Assembly: GCF_001548395.1 (NCBI RefSeq)
Contig: NZ_AP017367.1
Coordinates: forward strand, 1,029,001 to 1,093,000
Direction: 5' to 3'
Source: Leptolyngbya sp. O-77
Lineage (GTDB): Bacteria > Cyanobacteriota > Cyanobacteriia > Elainellales > Elainellaceae
Length of the DNA stretch: 64,000 nucleotides
Below, piece by piece: positions 1-8,370 of this stretch (its first letter is position 1; the number at the start of each line of letters is the position of its first letter). Both the position numbers and the translations under genes were made by a program. Below the pieces are notes generated by a model. It ran no database searches. It was not told where the DNA came from and saw only the letters and a list, made by a program, of their open reading frames with translations.

Positions 1-55
1 TATCAAGAACTTCTTGCTTAAAAGTGGAATCTGTAACTTGTGCGGCTGCTGACAT
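1..55 (-). CDS. trxA: Thioredoxin, N-terminal 18 residues (runs off the window)
   Basis: Reading the minus strand from the ATG at 55 gives MSAAAQVTDSTFKQEVLD, which matches the start of cyanobacterial m-type thioredoxins; these continue into the strand leading to the WCGPC active site. Only the first 18 residues lie in the window, so the redox motif is not visible. A purine-rich stretch (GAAGGCGAAGGA) lies 10-20 bases upstream. The product would be the small cytosolic dithiol reductant. The call rests on a short but characteristic N terminus. Confidence 0.75.
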   Translation of the reverse strand, partial: MSAAAQVTDSTFKQEVLD

Positions 56-195
56 GCCTAATAAGTCCTTCGCCTTCAATATCAATGGAAATCTTACCAT
101 AGCGAACTCACCCGCTTCAGCAGCCAGAGTCTTAATAGTGAGTTACATTTGGGCACTCAGCGCGTTGTGGGGATCGCTTGATTCGATTGGGTCAC

Positions 196-1362
196 CTATA
201 GAATTCCGTGTAGGAATTTTTCTAGCCGCTCCATGCCGCGCTTGATGGTGTCTAGATCGGTCGCATAGGACAGCCGGATGCAGTCGTCTGCGCCAAAAGC
301 CGCGCCCGGAACTGTAGCAACTTGATGCTGATCTAGCAGTTCGCTGCAAAAATCGAGGGAAGACCGTCCCGTTTTGGCGATGCTGGGGAACATATAGAAT
401 GCGCCATCGGGTTTGGGACACTCTAGCCCTGGCATGGCGTTGAGGGCATCCAGCATATAGCGGCGGCGCTCGGCAAAGGCGGCTAGCATTTCCTGTACGC
501 AGTCTTGGGAATTTTCATAGGCGGCGATCGCCCCATATTGGGCAAAGGTGCAGACATTGGAGGTGCTGTGGCCCTGGATTTTTGTTGCCGCCTTTACCAG
601 GGGCACTGGCCCTGCCAAGAAGCCAACGCGCCAGCCCGTCATGGCGTAGGTTTTGGCAAACCCGCTGCACACGACAGAGCGTTCGTAGGCTTCTGGGCTG
701 GCTGCGCCGATGCTGAGATGCTGAGCGCCGTCATAAAGAATTTTTTCGTAGATTTCGTCCGACAGTATCCAAAGGTCGGACTCGACGGCGACCTGGGCGA
801 TCGCCCTCACTTCGTCTGGCGTGTAGACCATGCCCGTCGGGTTGGAGGGCGTGTTGAAGACGAGCAGCTTGGTCTTAGGAGTGATGGCTTGCCGGATCTG
901 CTCTGGCGAGACTTTGAACTGGTTTTCCACGGTGGTCGGCAGAATCACGGGTGTGCCCTCTGCCAGCTTCACCATTTCGGGATAGCTGACCCAAAAGGGC
1001 GCGGGGATAATCACCTCATCGCCCGGCTCAATCATCGCCAGCATCAGGTTAAAGATGGACTGCTTACCGCCGTTGGTGACCAGAATGTTGTCTGCGCCGT
1101 AACATAGCCCGTTGTCGCGCTGGAGCTTCTGGGCGATCGCCTCTCGCAATCTGGGTTCCCCAGCGGCCGGGCCGTAGCGGGTTTTGCCCTGCTCTAGCGC
1201 GGCTTTGGCGGCTTCTACAATATGCTTGGGCGTGTTGAAATCTGGCTCTCCGGCGCTAAAGCTGCATACGTCAATACCCTCTGCCTTCATGGCTTTGGCC
1301 TTTGCGTCAATAATCAGCGTCATCGACGGCGATACGCTTTCTACCCGTGCTGCCAGTTTCAT
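196..1362 (-). CDS. aspC: Pyridoxal-phosphate aspartate aminotransferase (class I/II)
   Basis: 388 residues from the ATG at 1362. The open frame extends 9 codons further upstream, but homologues start at MKLAARV and a GGGG stretch precedes this ATG. It is a fold-type I aminotransferase, subgroup Ib-like: substrate-loop motif SAGEPDF near residue 36, NPTG near 174, and the Schiff-base lysine in GFAKTYAMTGWR at about K237. It would interconvert aspartate/2-oxoglutarate and oxaloacetate/glutamate. Some cyanobacterial members also accept prephenate, which cannot be told from sequence. It stands alone, in the same direction as the thioredoxin gene. Confidence 0.9.
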   Translation of the reverse strand: MKLAARVESVSPSMTLIIDAKAKAMKAEGIDVCSFSAGEPDFNTPKHIVEAAKAALEQGKTRYGPAAGEPRLREAIAQKLQRDNGLCYGADNILVTNGGKQSIFNLMLAMIEPGDEVIIPAPFWVSYPEMVKLAEGTPVILPTTVENQFKVSPEQIRQAITPKTKLLVFNTPSNPTGMVYTPDEVRAIAQVAVESDLWILSDEIYEKILYDGAQHLSIGAASPEAYERSVVCSGFAKTYAMTGWRVGFLAGPVPLVKAATKIQGHSTSNVCTFAQYGAIAAYENSQDCVQEMLAAFAERRRYMLDALNAMPGLECPKPDGAFYMFPSIAKTGRSSLDFCSELLDQHQVATVPGAAFGADDCIRLSYATDLDTIKRGMERLEKFLHGIL

Positions 1363-1563
1363 GCCTACCCCAAATACTTGACCGTTCAAGACGTTTTAGC
1401 TGAATGTAGCTCACTTCAGCCTACTGTGAATGCTGACGTAGGCTGGAAAATGTCAGGCGTTTTTTACAAAGTGCGATTCTGCCAGAGGCAGCTTGTCCAC
1501 AATGCTTTCAGGCAGGAAATTCATGCAGAACTCTTCAAGCCTCAAGTGAGACGCAGGAAACGC

Positions 1564-2358
1564 TTAGAGCGTGTCTGGGTCGATGCCGTGCGATCGCAGC
1601 TTGTCTCGCAACTCTGCAAGCTGCTGCTCGGCTGCTTTCTGCTGAGCCTGTGCCTCTGCGGACTGGGTTTGCAAATCGGCAATCTTTTGTTCTGCGTTTA
1701 GTCGAGCTTGCTCCGCTTCCTCATAGGTCAGCAGTTGTGCGCCCGACTGGGGATCAAACAGGCGCAGTTCGCGGGCAATAGGCAGCAGATGGGCAATCGC
1801 GAGTGGGGCCTGAGGGGGCAGCAGGCGCAGGTCTAACCCCAGCATCTGGCTATGCAGTGACAGGCTTCCATCTGCCAGGGTTTCAGGGGCGATCGGCTCA
1901 TATTGCCCATTGACCAAGCGCTGTCCCTTGAGCTGCGAGGGCAAATAGTCGCCGGTAGGGTCATATTGAAAATATTCAGGAATTTCCAGGCTGGCGTAGA
2001 GCTTGGGCTTGATTTCCTCGTCTTGTTTCTGAGTGGAAAGGGAGGTGATTTCTAGCACAAAGGACGGCAGTTTGCCGCCTTCCTGCCAGGTTTTATAGCT
2101 GCGTCGTTCTCGCTTGTTCACGCCAAAAATGACGAACACATCCGGTGAGATACTCTTTTGTGGCTTTCCCTCTTCGTAGTAGATAAACAGATTCCCAGAA
2201 ACGTATACCTGGGGGCGGCTCTGAAAAAACAGCCGCAACGCGCTGATGCAATAAATCAGGTAGGCACGAGTTGCATCACTCTCGGTCATAGGCTGGCCGT
2301 CGGTTTCGGGATATTTAATCAAACTGGGGCGTGGCGGTTCCAGCATGACATCGTGCAA
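1564..2358 (-). CDS. Uma2-family (DUF820) PD-(D/E)XK nuclease-like protein with C-terminal coiled coil
   Basis: 264 residues. The Uma2 core spans about 20-190 with the restriction-endonuclease-like signature: SPDVFV (D73), FVLEITS (E103), and a conserved lysine before the PEYFQYDP segment near 118-134. Residues 205-264 are rich in Glu, Gln and Ala and predict a coiled coil ending in RSHGIDPDTL. The family is hugely expanded in cyanobacteria and has no firm function. A second member lies at 61563-62252. The start could instead be M5. Neighbouring genes give no functional hint. Confidence 0.85.
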   Translation of the reverse strand: MHDVMLEPPRPSLIKYPETDGQPMTESDATRAYLIYCISALRLFFQSRPQVYVSGNLFIYYEEGKPQKSISPDVFVIFGVNKRERRSYKTWQEGGKLPSFVLEITSLSTQKQDEEIKPKLYASLEIPEYFQYDPTGDYLPSQLKGQRLVNGQYEPIAPETLADGSLSLHSQMLGLDLRLLPPQAPLAIAHLLPIARELRLFDPQSGAQLLTYEEAEQARLNAEQKIADLQTQSAEAQAQQKAAEQQLAELRDKLRSHGIDPDTL

Positions 2359-2559
2359 GTATGTGACAAGTTGCGATGAGTTGCGATGATCTTAACCCGG
2401 TTGATCAAGCCCTTGGCGGATTGGGGGGAGATGGGGGTAAGGGCGATCGCCGCCAAACCGGTTTAGGAATGATAAGGTGACGAAATATTAGCCGAAAGAG
2501 AGTGTCGCAGCACCCTCAGATTGCAGTAAGTTACACATCAGCTAGACCGCTAGACCGCT

Positions 2560-2634
2560 CATTACGCCAATCCCTATTTACGTCAGTCCCATTACGCCAA
2601 TCCCCATTACGCCAAGACCCATTACGCCAAGACC
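2560..2634 (+). repeat. Five tandem 15-bp repeats ahead of the sucrose-phosphate synthase gene
   Basis: Units begin at 2560, 2575, 2590, 2605 and 2620 with core CATTACGCCAA followed by TCCC or GACC; the unit at 2575 is degenerate. Fifteen bases equals five codons, so if translation begins at the GTG at 2502 the repeats encode a pentapeptide series of the form PLRQS/PLRQD. They lie within the 160 bases before the more likely ATG start. Confidence 0.85.
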
Positions 2635-2657
2635 CTAACCCCCTCTTCCAAAAAAAT

Positions 2658-4808
2658 ATGCCCAACCACAGTCACAACGGTCTGTATATTGCGCTGATCA
2701 GTGTGCATGGCTTGATTCGGGGTCAGAATATGGAGCTAGGGCGCGATTCTGACACAGGCGGCCAGGTGAAGTACGTGGTGGAGCTGGCCCGCGCCCTGGC
2801 CCAGCAACCCGGCGTGGCAGCGGTCGATTTGTTTACCCGGCTGATTGCCTCGCCCGATGTGGATCAAGACTATGGCGAGGACCTTGAGCCGCTGGGCGGC
2901 AAGGCCCGGATTGTGCGAATTGTGGCGGGCCCGCCAGAAGAATACATCCCCAAGGAGCAACTGTGGGATCACTTGGACAGCTTTGTGGACAATATGCTGG
3001 CGTTTTTTCGCACGAGCGATCGCGTGCCAGACCTGATCCACAGCCACTATGCCGATGCAGGCTACGTAGGCAGTCGCTTAGCAAACTTCCTAAATGTGCC
3101 GCTGGTGCATACTGGGCACTCGCTGGGACGGGTCAAGCGGACGCGGCTTCTGGCCAACGGGTTGTCGTCGCAGGATATTGACCAGCGCTATAACATGCTG
3201 CGCCGAATCGAGGCAGAAGAGCTAACCCTGGCAAGCGCTGAGTTAATTATTACCAGCACGCGCCAGGAGGTGGAGGAACAGTACGAACTGTACGACTGCT
3301 ACCAGCCGGAGCGGATGCGTGTGATTCCCCCTGGTACAGACCTGACGCTGTTTTATCCGCCCCAGGGGGATGAGTGGGAAACGGCGATCGCCCAGGATAT
3401 TTGCCGCTTTTTGCGCGAACCCCAAAAGCCACTGATCCTGGCGCTGTCTCGTCCCGATGCCCGCAAAAACATTGGGGCACTGGTGAAGGCCTACGGCAGT
3501 TCCGAGCAGCTCCAGGAATTGGCCAATCTGCTGATTGTGGCGGGCAGCCGGAACAATATTAAGGATATGGACGCAGGCGCTCAGGAAGTGCTGACGGAGC
3601 TATTCCTGGCATTCGATTACTATGACCTCTACGGTCGCGTTGCCTATCCCAAGCGCCACAAAGCCGACGAAGTGCCCTATATCTACCGACTGGCAGCGCT
3701 ATCTGGCGGCGTATTCGTCAACCCAGCGCTAACGGAACCCTTTGGGCTGACGCTCATCGAGGCAGCGGCCAGCGGCTTGCCGATTGTGGCAACGGAGGAC
3801 GGCGGCCCGCGCGACATCATCGGCAACTGCAACAACGGCATCCTGATCGATCCGCTGGACAGTGATACGATTGTTGCCGCGTTGCTGACGCTGCTAGAAA
3901 ACCCAGAAAAACGGCAGCTTGCTGTTGAAAACGGGCTGCGGGGTGTGCGCGAACACTATTCCTGGGAAGCCCACGCATCCAGCTACCTGGAGGTGATTCG
4001 ACCGCTGCTCGACAAGACCCAGGTAGTGGAGCGAGTGCCGCTGTCACGCCGCGCTATGGTCTACAACGATCGGGCGATCGTTACCAGCCTCGATCAAAAC
4101 CTGCTGGGCAACCCGGTTGATATTCCCTACTTTGTCGAAGTACTGCGCGAGAATCGCAAGTCTACGGCTTTCGCTGTGGCCACCGGGCGGACACTAGAGT
4201 CTGCCCTGAAAGTGATGCGCCAGTATCATATTCCCGAACCCGATGTGCTAATCAGCAGCAGCGGCACGGTGATTCACTATCGTCCAGATTTTACAGAAGA
4301 TACCTGGTGGAAGCGGCATATCGACCACCGCTGGACCCCCGGAGAAGTGCGGCGTGTTTTAGCCGATCTGCCAGGTCTAGAGTTGCAGCCTGGCATCCAC
4401 CAGAGCCAATTCAAAATCAGCTACTTCTATGATGCGGAGGTCGCGCCCGCGATTCAGGAAATCAAGAGCCTGCTCTATCAAGAAGATTTGGCAGTGAATG
4501 TGATCTTCTCCTTTGGGCAATATCTGGATATCTTACCCATCCGCGCCTCCAAGGGACAGGCGTTGCGCTACGTCGCCGATCGCTGGGGTATTCCGCTAGA
4601 GCATATCCTGGTAGCGGGCGGCTCTGGGGCAGATGAAGACATGATGCGCGGTAATACGCTGGCGGTCGTAGTCGCCAATCGCCACCATGAGGAGTTGTCG
4701 CATCTGATGGATGGAGAACGGATTTATTACGCCAAGCAGGCCCACGCGCTGGGGATTGTGGAGGCGATCGCCCATTTTGACTTTTTCAACACCATGACAG
4801 AAGTCTAA
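2658..4808 (+). CDS. spsA: Sucrose-phosphate synthase with C-terminal phosphatase-like domain
   Basis: 716 residues from the ATG at 2658, matching the roughly 720 residues of cyanobacterial enzymes. The frame stays open back to a GTG at 2502, adding 52 residues of tandem pentapeptides that homologues lack. A GT4 glycosyltransferase domain fills the first about 460 residues: DSDTGGQVKY near the start, HSHYADAG, and the donor-site EPFGLTLIEAAASG. A HAD-type SPP-like domain follows but lacks the usual DxD nucleophile context, so it is probably structural. The enzyme joins UDP- or ADP-glucose to fructose 6-phosphate, giving sucrose phosphate, a compatible solute in cyanobacteria. Confidence 0.92.
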   Translation: MPNHSHNGLYIALISVHGLIRGQNMELGRDSDTGGQVKYVVELARALAQQPGVAAVDLFTRLIASPDVDQDYGEDLEPLGGKARIVRIVAGPPEEYIPKEQLWDHLDSFVDNMLAFFRTSDRVPDLIHSHYADAGYVGSRLANFLNVPLVHTGHSLGRVKRTRLLANGLSSQDIDQRYNMLRRIEAEELTLASAELIITSTRQEVEEQYELYDCYQPERMRVIPPGTDLTLFYPPQGDEWETAIAQDICRFLREPQKPLILALSRPDARKNIGALVKAYGSSEQLQELANLLIVAGSRNNIKDMDAGAQEVLTELFLAFDYYDLYGRVAYPKRHKADEVPYIYRLAALSGGVFVNPALTEPFGLTLIEAAASGLPIVATEDGGPRDIIGNCNNGILIDPLDSDTIVAALLTLLENPEKRQLAVENGLRGVREHYSWEAHASSYLEVIRPLLDKTQVVERVPLSRRAMVYNDRAIVTSLDQNLLGNPVDIPYFVEVLRENRKSTAFAVATGRTLESALKVMRQYHIPEPDVLISSSGTVIHYRPDFTEDTWWKRHIDHRWTPGEVRRVLADLPGLELQPGIHQSQFKISYFYDAEVAPAIQEIKSLLYQEDLAVNVIFSFGQYLDILPIRASKGQALRYVADRWGIPLEHILVAGGSGADEDMMRGNTLAVVVANRHHEELSHLMDGERIYYAKQAHALGIVEAIAHFDFFNTMTEV

Positions 4809-4838
4809 GCGACCCAAGCTTCTGCAATTTCTGGTGTC

Positions 4839-5513
4839 CTAACCCCTCACTGCGCCGGCCATCATGCGCTGCTTTAGCCGCTGCGGATCGCCCGATTCCA
4901 CAATGCGCCCCCCTTCCATAAAAAACGCTCCGTCGGCGTAGTTCAGTTCATCTAGGCGATGCGTCACCCAGAGCGCCGTCATGCCGCGTGTTTTCACCAG
5001 TTGCCGGACTTGATCGACCAAATCAAGCTGGCTATCGGGGTCAAGCAGGGCGGTGGGTTCGTCTAGCAGCAGCACTTCGCAATGGCGGGCGATCGCCCCT
5101 GCAATGGCCACCCGCTGCTTTTGTCCACCGCTCAGCGCGTAAATGGGCCGTCGCTGCAAATGCAGCAGGTTCACCGCCGTTAGCGCCTCCTGCACCCGCC
5201 GCTGGGTGTCTGCCGTAGACAGATTTTCTGCCACCAGTCCAAAGGCCACATCTGCCCCCACCGTTGGCATCACCAGTTGATGATCGGGATTTTGAAACAC
5301 AAATCCGACGGGCTGCACCAAGTTGACCTGCCCCGACTGGGGAGCCAGTAGCCCCGTCATCAGCTTTAACAGCGTAGACTTGCCGCTGCCATTGGTGCCC
5401 AGCAGCATCCAAAATTGCCCTTTGGGGACATGCAGCGAACAGTTTTGCAATACTGGCGATTGTGCCGACCAGGCAAAGCTTACAGACTCAATGGCGATCG
5501 CCCACTCACTCAT
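4839..5513 (-). CDS. ecfA: Energy-coupling-factor (CbiO/EcfA-type) ABC transporter ATPase
   Basis: 224 residues: Walker A GTNGSGKST near 39, Q-loop FQNPDHQL typical of EcfA proteins, signature LSGGQKQRVAIAGA, Walker B VLLLDEPT, and the switch histidine in VTHRLDEL. The Q-loop NPDxQ form separates it from polar amino-acid or lipid ATPases. It would power uptake of a vitamin or metal through an EcfT membrane partner; an ecfT gene lies at 16109-17044. No S component is in the window, so the substrate is unknown. It converges with spsA, 30 bases apart. Confidence 0.88.
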   Translation of the reverse strand: MSEWAIAIESVSFAWSAQSPVLQNCSLHVPKGQFWMLLGTNGSGKSTLLKLMTGLLAPQSGQVNLVQPVGFVFQNPDHQLVMPTVGADVAFGLVAENLSTADTQRRVQEALTAVNLLHLQRRPIYALSGGQKQRVAIAGAIARHCEVLLLDEPTALLDPDSQLDLVDQVRQLVKTRGMTALWVTHRLDELNYADGAFFMEGGRIVESGDPQRLKQRMMAGAVRG

Positions 5514-5572
5514 CTAACCCACCTTCAATTACAGGAGCAGCCCCCAAGAGCATTCAGGAAATTCGCCTACAG

Positions 5573-5845
5573 TCAGGACGGCTCCGTCAGCGCAAAAAAT
5601 CCCGGCGGACGAGCCGTGCCGCTGGCTCCAGCCTTCTCCGACACCTGAACCGCCGAAATCTCGCTGACCAACACGCCCAGTTTCTTGTCCGGCTGTTTTT
5701 CGCAGGTCAACTCCAACGCCACCGGGCTGCCCGACCGAATCGCGTTCAAAATCTCTTGATACACCGCCTCCGCATCTTCTGCGGTCTTCCGCTGAATCGA
5801 CAGCATCGACGGCGTATTTTTCAGCACAATGTCAACAATAAACAT
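5573..5845 (-). CDS. Small conserved hypothetical protein, 90 residues
   Basis: 90 residues, start ATG at 5845. The sequence MFIVDIVLKNTPSMLSIQRK leads into an acidic helix and a strand-rich end with no transmembrane segment or metal motif. It looks like a compact alpha/beta cytosolic protein, and similar short proteins are common in cyanobacteria next to ABC ATPases. It lies 59 bases upstream of the ecfA start on the same strand, so the two may be cotranscribed. I do not recognise a function. Confidence 0.6.
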   Translation of the reverse strand: MFIVDIVLKNTPSMLSIQRKTAEDAEAVYQEILNAIRSGSPVALELTCEKQPDKKLGVLVSEISAVQVSEKAGASGTARPPGFFALTEPS

Positions 5846-6038
5846 CTAAATCCAGACCTTTACGCACAGAAACAAATGCTACCTCTTCAGTATCTCAGAC
5901 AGACCTGATTTCAGGGGAAAGGACACAAACCCGTTCTCACGCCTAAATCTCCAAAATCCAAAACCCAAAATCCAACCCCTCCTCACTCAATTCTTAAGCT
6001 AATCCGATCTCACCGATAGCTTTCCCAGAAACTATCTG

Positions 6039-6069
6039 TATAATGAGGGGGAAAGTAAAGAAACGTAAA
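6039..6069 (+). promoter_or_regulatory. psbD promoter: -10 TATAAT and HLR1-like direct repeat
   Basis: A perfect TATAAT lies at 6039-6044, about 130 bases before the psbD ATG, with no good -35 hexamer. Immediately downstream, at 6052-6069, the minus strand reads TTTACGTT-TC-TTTACTTT. This matches the HLR1 layout (two K-TTACA-WW boxes separated by two bases) with one mismatch per box. HLR1 is bound by the response regulator RpaB. A site over the expected transcription start would fit repression relieved in high light. Function is inferred. Confidence 0.45.
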
Positions 6070-6176
6070 CTCTGCTCATACTCCGTTGTCGATTTGTGCA
6101 GCTTTGTTGCACGATCACTCACAGGTATAGGCAGAGCCTTTCAGTACTCGTACTTAATTCATTGGAGATCCGCGCT

Positions 6177-7235
6177 ATGACCATAGCAATGGGAAGAGCG
6201 CAAGCCCAGCGAGGATGGTTTGACGTTCTCGACGACTGGCTAAAGCGCGACCGATTTGTCTTCGTAGGATGGTCAGGCATTCTGCTATTCCCCTGCGCCT
6301 ACCTGGCGCTGGGAGGCTGGCTGACCGGCACCACCTTCGTCACCTCCTGGTACACCCACGGCATTGCCAGTTCCTACCTAGAGGGCTGCAACTTTTTGAC
6401 CGCCGCCGTATCCACCCCGCCCAACAGCCTGGGTCATAGCCTGCTGTTTTTGTGGGGCCCCGAAGCCCAGTGGAACTTCACCCGCTGGTGTCAGCTCGGC
6501 GGCTTGTGGACGTTCGTCGCCCTGCACGGGGCTTTTGGACTGATCGGCTTCATGCTGCGACAGTTTGAGATTGCCCGTCTGGTTGGCATCCGTCCCTACA
6601 ACGCCCTGGCATTTTCCGGTCCCATCGCCGTGTTTGTCAGCGTGTTTCTGCTGTACCCACTAGGACAATCGGGCTGGTTTTTTGCCCCCAGCTTTGGGGT
6701 TGCCGCCATCTTCCGATTCATCCTATTCGTGCAAGGGTTCCACAACTTTACCCTCAACCCCTTCCATATGATGGGAGTAGCGGGCATTTTGGGGGGTGCG
6801 CTGCTGTGCGCCATTCATGGCGCGACGGTGGAGAACACCCTGTACGAAGACGGCGACAAGGCGAACACCTTCCGCGCCTTCAACCCGACGCAGTCTGAAG
6901 AAACCTACTCGATGGTGACGGCCAACCGCTTCTGGTCTCAGATTTTTGGGATTGCGTTTTCCAACAAGCGCTGGCTGCACTTCTTCATGCTGTTTGTGCC
7001 AGTCACAGGCTTGTGGATGGCGAGCATCGGGATTGCGGGCTTAGCGCTGAACCTGCGGGCGTATGACTTTGTATCGCAGGAGATTCGTGCGGCGGAAGAC
7101 CCAGAGTTTGAGACGTTCTACACCAAGAACATTCTGCTAAACGAGGGCATCCGCGCTTGGATGGCTCCGCAAGACCAGCCTCACGAACAATTTGTATTCC
7201 CTGAAGAGGTACTGCCTCGCGGTAACGCGCTGTAA
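6177..7235 (+). CDS. psbD: Photosystem II reaction-centre protein D2 (stand-alone copy)
   Basis: 352 residues from the ATG at 6177, exactly the D2 length; upstream in-frame codons are leader. GGAG sits 10 bases before the start. The protein is complete: MTIAMGRAQ N terminus, GCNFLTAAVSTP, five membrane helices, the NPFHMMGVAG histidine region and the C-terminal FPEEVLPRGNAL. D2 forms the PSII core heterodimer with D1 and binds pheophytin, QA and the non-haem iron in the thylakoid. No psbC overlaps or follows it; a terminator at 7302-7333 ends the unit. This is therefore the psbD2-type monocistronic copy, which is high-light-inducible in studied species. Confidence 0.97.
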   Translation: MTIAMGRAQAQRGWFDVLDDWLKRDRFVFVGWSGILLFPCAYLALGGWLTGTTFVTSWYTHGIASSYLEGCNFLTAAVSTPPNSLGHSLLFLWGPEAQWNFTRWCQLGGLWTFVALHGAFGLIGFMLRQFEIARLVGIRPYNALAFSGPIAVFVSVFLLYPLGQSGWFFAPSFGVAAIFRFILFVQGFHNFTLNPFHMMGVAGILGGALLCAIHGATVENTLYEDGDKANTFRAFNPTQSEETYSMVTANRFWSQIFGIAFSNKRWLHFFMLFVPVTGLWMASIGIAGLALNLRAYDFVSQEIRAAEDPEFETFYTKNILLNEGIRAWMAPQDQPHEQFVFPEEVLPRGNAL

Positions 7236-7301
7236 GGGGCTTCAGCAAAGATTTGCAGCTTTGACTGAGTTTTTATTGACAGCGATTATTGCTGTTCTCT
7301 C

Positions 7302-7333
7302 CGCCTTCACAGTTTTGTGGAGGCGTTTTTTTT
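7302..7333 (+). terminator. Intrinsic terminator of psbD
   Basis: Ten-base arms CGCCTTCACA (7302-7311) and TGTGGAGGCG (7316-7325) pair with one G-U wobble around a GTTT loop and are followed by eight T residues. It is correctly placed 66 bases after the psbD stop. Confidence 0.9.
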
Positions 7334-7496
7334 CAATGCCGTATTTCTGCCTCAAAAAATCTCCTGAAGCCCCCGTCATCTGAGACACTCAGCCGTTAGC
7401 TGTGCTATATTCTGGGGTAAGCCACGGAGAAAAGCCTAGCTTTTCACAGCGGCGCTAATGCAGTCAATACGATTAAAAGAACAGGAGGTGTTGCCC

Positions 7497-7571
7497 ATGC
7501 AGGACAGCAGTAAACGTATGGGTCGTCAGGTTGAGATGTACTGGCTGTGCGCCGGGGCTGTTCTCTTGTAG
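7497..7571 (+). CDS. Candidate 24-residue peptide with an ideal Shine-Dalgarno site
   Basis: ATG at 7497 reads MQDSSKRMGRQVEMYWLCAG and then AVLL before TAG. The site AGGAGGTG at 7483-7490 is a full match to the 16S 3' end, six bases from the ATG, and is stronger than most in this window. A possible -10 (TATATT, 7406-7411) and a small hairpin (GAAAAGC/GCTTTTC) lie upstream. The peptide could be a tiny membrane or leader peptide. I do not recognise it as any known psb, pet, psa or ndh small subunit. Confidence 0.4.
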   Translation: MQDSSKRMGRQVEMYWLCAGAVLL

Positions 7572-7604
7572 CTTGACCCAGCTTCAATCAGAATCAAGTT
7601 TTCT

Positions 7605-7745
7605 GGGAGATCTTGAGATAGTTCAGAGATCCTCCCGGCAGTCTAGGTCAATTTGAAGGCCCGCTAGACCGCCCTTGCTACTGGTGTTTTGGTTTCGACG
7701 GTTAGTTTCGATCCAAGGCACTCCCAGCAAGGGCGGATAGTTTTT
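7605..7745 (+). terminator. Structured RNA ending in a long terminator-like hairpin
   Basis: Three successive helices can form: GGGAGATCT (7605-7613) with AGATCCTCCC (7627-7636, one bulge); GTCTAG (7641-7646) with CTAGAC (7664-7669); and a perfect 11-base stem CCGCCCTTGCT (7669-7679) with AGCAAGGGCGG (7726-7736), followed by T-rich sequence. The second and third share base 7669, so they compete or stack. This fits a 3' UTR/terminator of the short ORF or a small RNA. Confidence 0.45.
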
Positions 7746-7927
7746 TGGATAGTTTTTGGGGCAGTTTCAGGGCAATTTCCAGGTCATTTTTTGGGTTGGT
7801 TTTCGATGGTTTTTCGGCAGGGATTTCAATGTGGCGATCGCCCCAACCCCTGCTAAACCGTCCTACTGTGAAGTTAGATCAAGGAGTTAGATCAACCCAT
7901 CAAGCGTACTCCCGGAGGAGGTTCACC

Positions 7928-8206
7928 ATGTCTCAAACGCTAACCGACGCTGAAATTCAGGCTCAGATGGCGCAAGTGCCTGGCTGGACTGTGGAGGGCG
8001 ATCGCCTCCAGCGCACCTATCGGTTTAAGGATTTCGTAGAGGCGATCGCCTTTGTAAACAAGCTGGTCGAACCTGCCGAAGCCGCCGGACACCACCCCGA
8101 CATTGCCATTTCCTACAACCGCGTCACCGTTACCCTCACCACCCACGACGCAGGCGGACTCACCCAAAAAGACTTTGACCTAGCAGCCAGCCTGGCCAAC
8201 TTGTAG
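7928..8206 (+). CDS. Pterin-4a-carbinolamine dehydratase (PCD/DCoH)
   Basis: 92 residues from the ATG at 7928, preceded by GGAGGAGG 6-13 bases upstream; the longer open frame from 7745 is not coding. The family signature is present: PGWTVEGDRL, the EAAGHHPDI active-site histidines near 60, and the later TTHDAGGLTQKD. The enzyme dehydrates 4a-hydroxytetrahydropterin and in bacteria supports pterin recycling; some cyanobacterial members have been linked to Rubisco assembly. No obvious operon partner, except that the short ORF at 7497 lies upstream on the same strand. Confidence 0.92.
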   Translation: MSQTLTDAEIQAQMAQVPGWTVEGDRLQRTYRFKDFVEAIAFVNKLVEPAEAAGHHPDIAISYNRVTVTLTTHDAGGLTQKDFDLAASLANL

Positions 8207-8264
8207 GCAAGCACGTAGGCGAGAACTATGAAACTCATTCGCAAACCCAGAATTTAGTCACGAT

Positions 8265-8300
8265 TTTAGTCGTCTTAGTCGTCTTAGTCGTCTTAGTCAC
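8265..8300 (+). repeat. Short tandem repeat GTCGTCTTA
   Basis: Three to four 9-bp copies of the TTAGTCGTC unit lie directly behind the dehydratase gene, followed by related TTAGTCAC variants. It is a simple minisatellite with no coding potential. Confidence 0.7.
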
Positions 8301-8332
8301 TGTAGTTAGTCACTATAGCCCTCAGAGGCTTA

Positions 8333-8370
8333 CCCCCCAGAACCGAGTTCCTGGGGGGCTTCTTATTTGG
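8333..8370 (+). terminator. Intrinsic terminator after the pterin dehydratase
   Basis: CCCCCCAG (8333-8340) pairs with CTGGGGGG (8351-8358). Inner AAC/GTT pairs extend the helix around a CGA loop with one bulged C. It is followed by CTTCTTATTT. The rest of the 8207-8673 gap holds the 9-bp repeats and the promoter region of the first porin. Confidence 0.75.

Noticed and set aside
505..1107. 200-codon plus-strand open frame opposite the aminotransferase
   Set aside because: It is the antisense shadow of a clear aminotransferase gene; GC-rich sequence leaves many such frames.
6096..6176. Longer psbD start adding 27 residues
   Set aside because: D2 is invariant at about 352 residues, and the ATG at 6177 has the proper GGAG site.
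7236..7928. Search for psbC overlapping or following psbD
   Set aside because: No CP43-like sequence in any frame; a terminator ends psbD.
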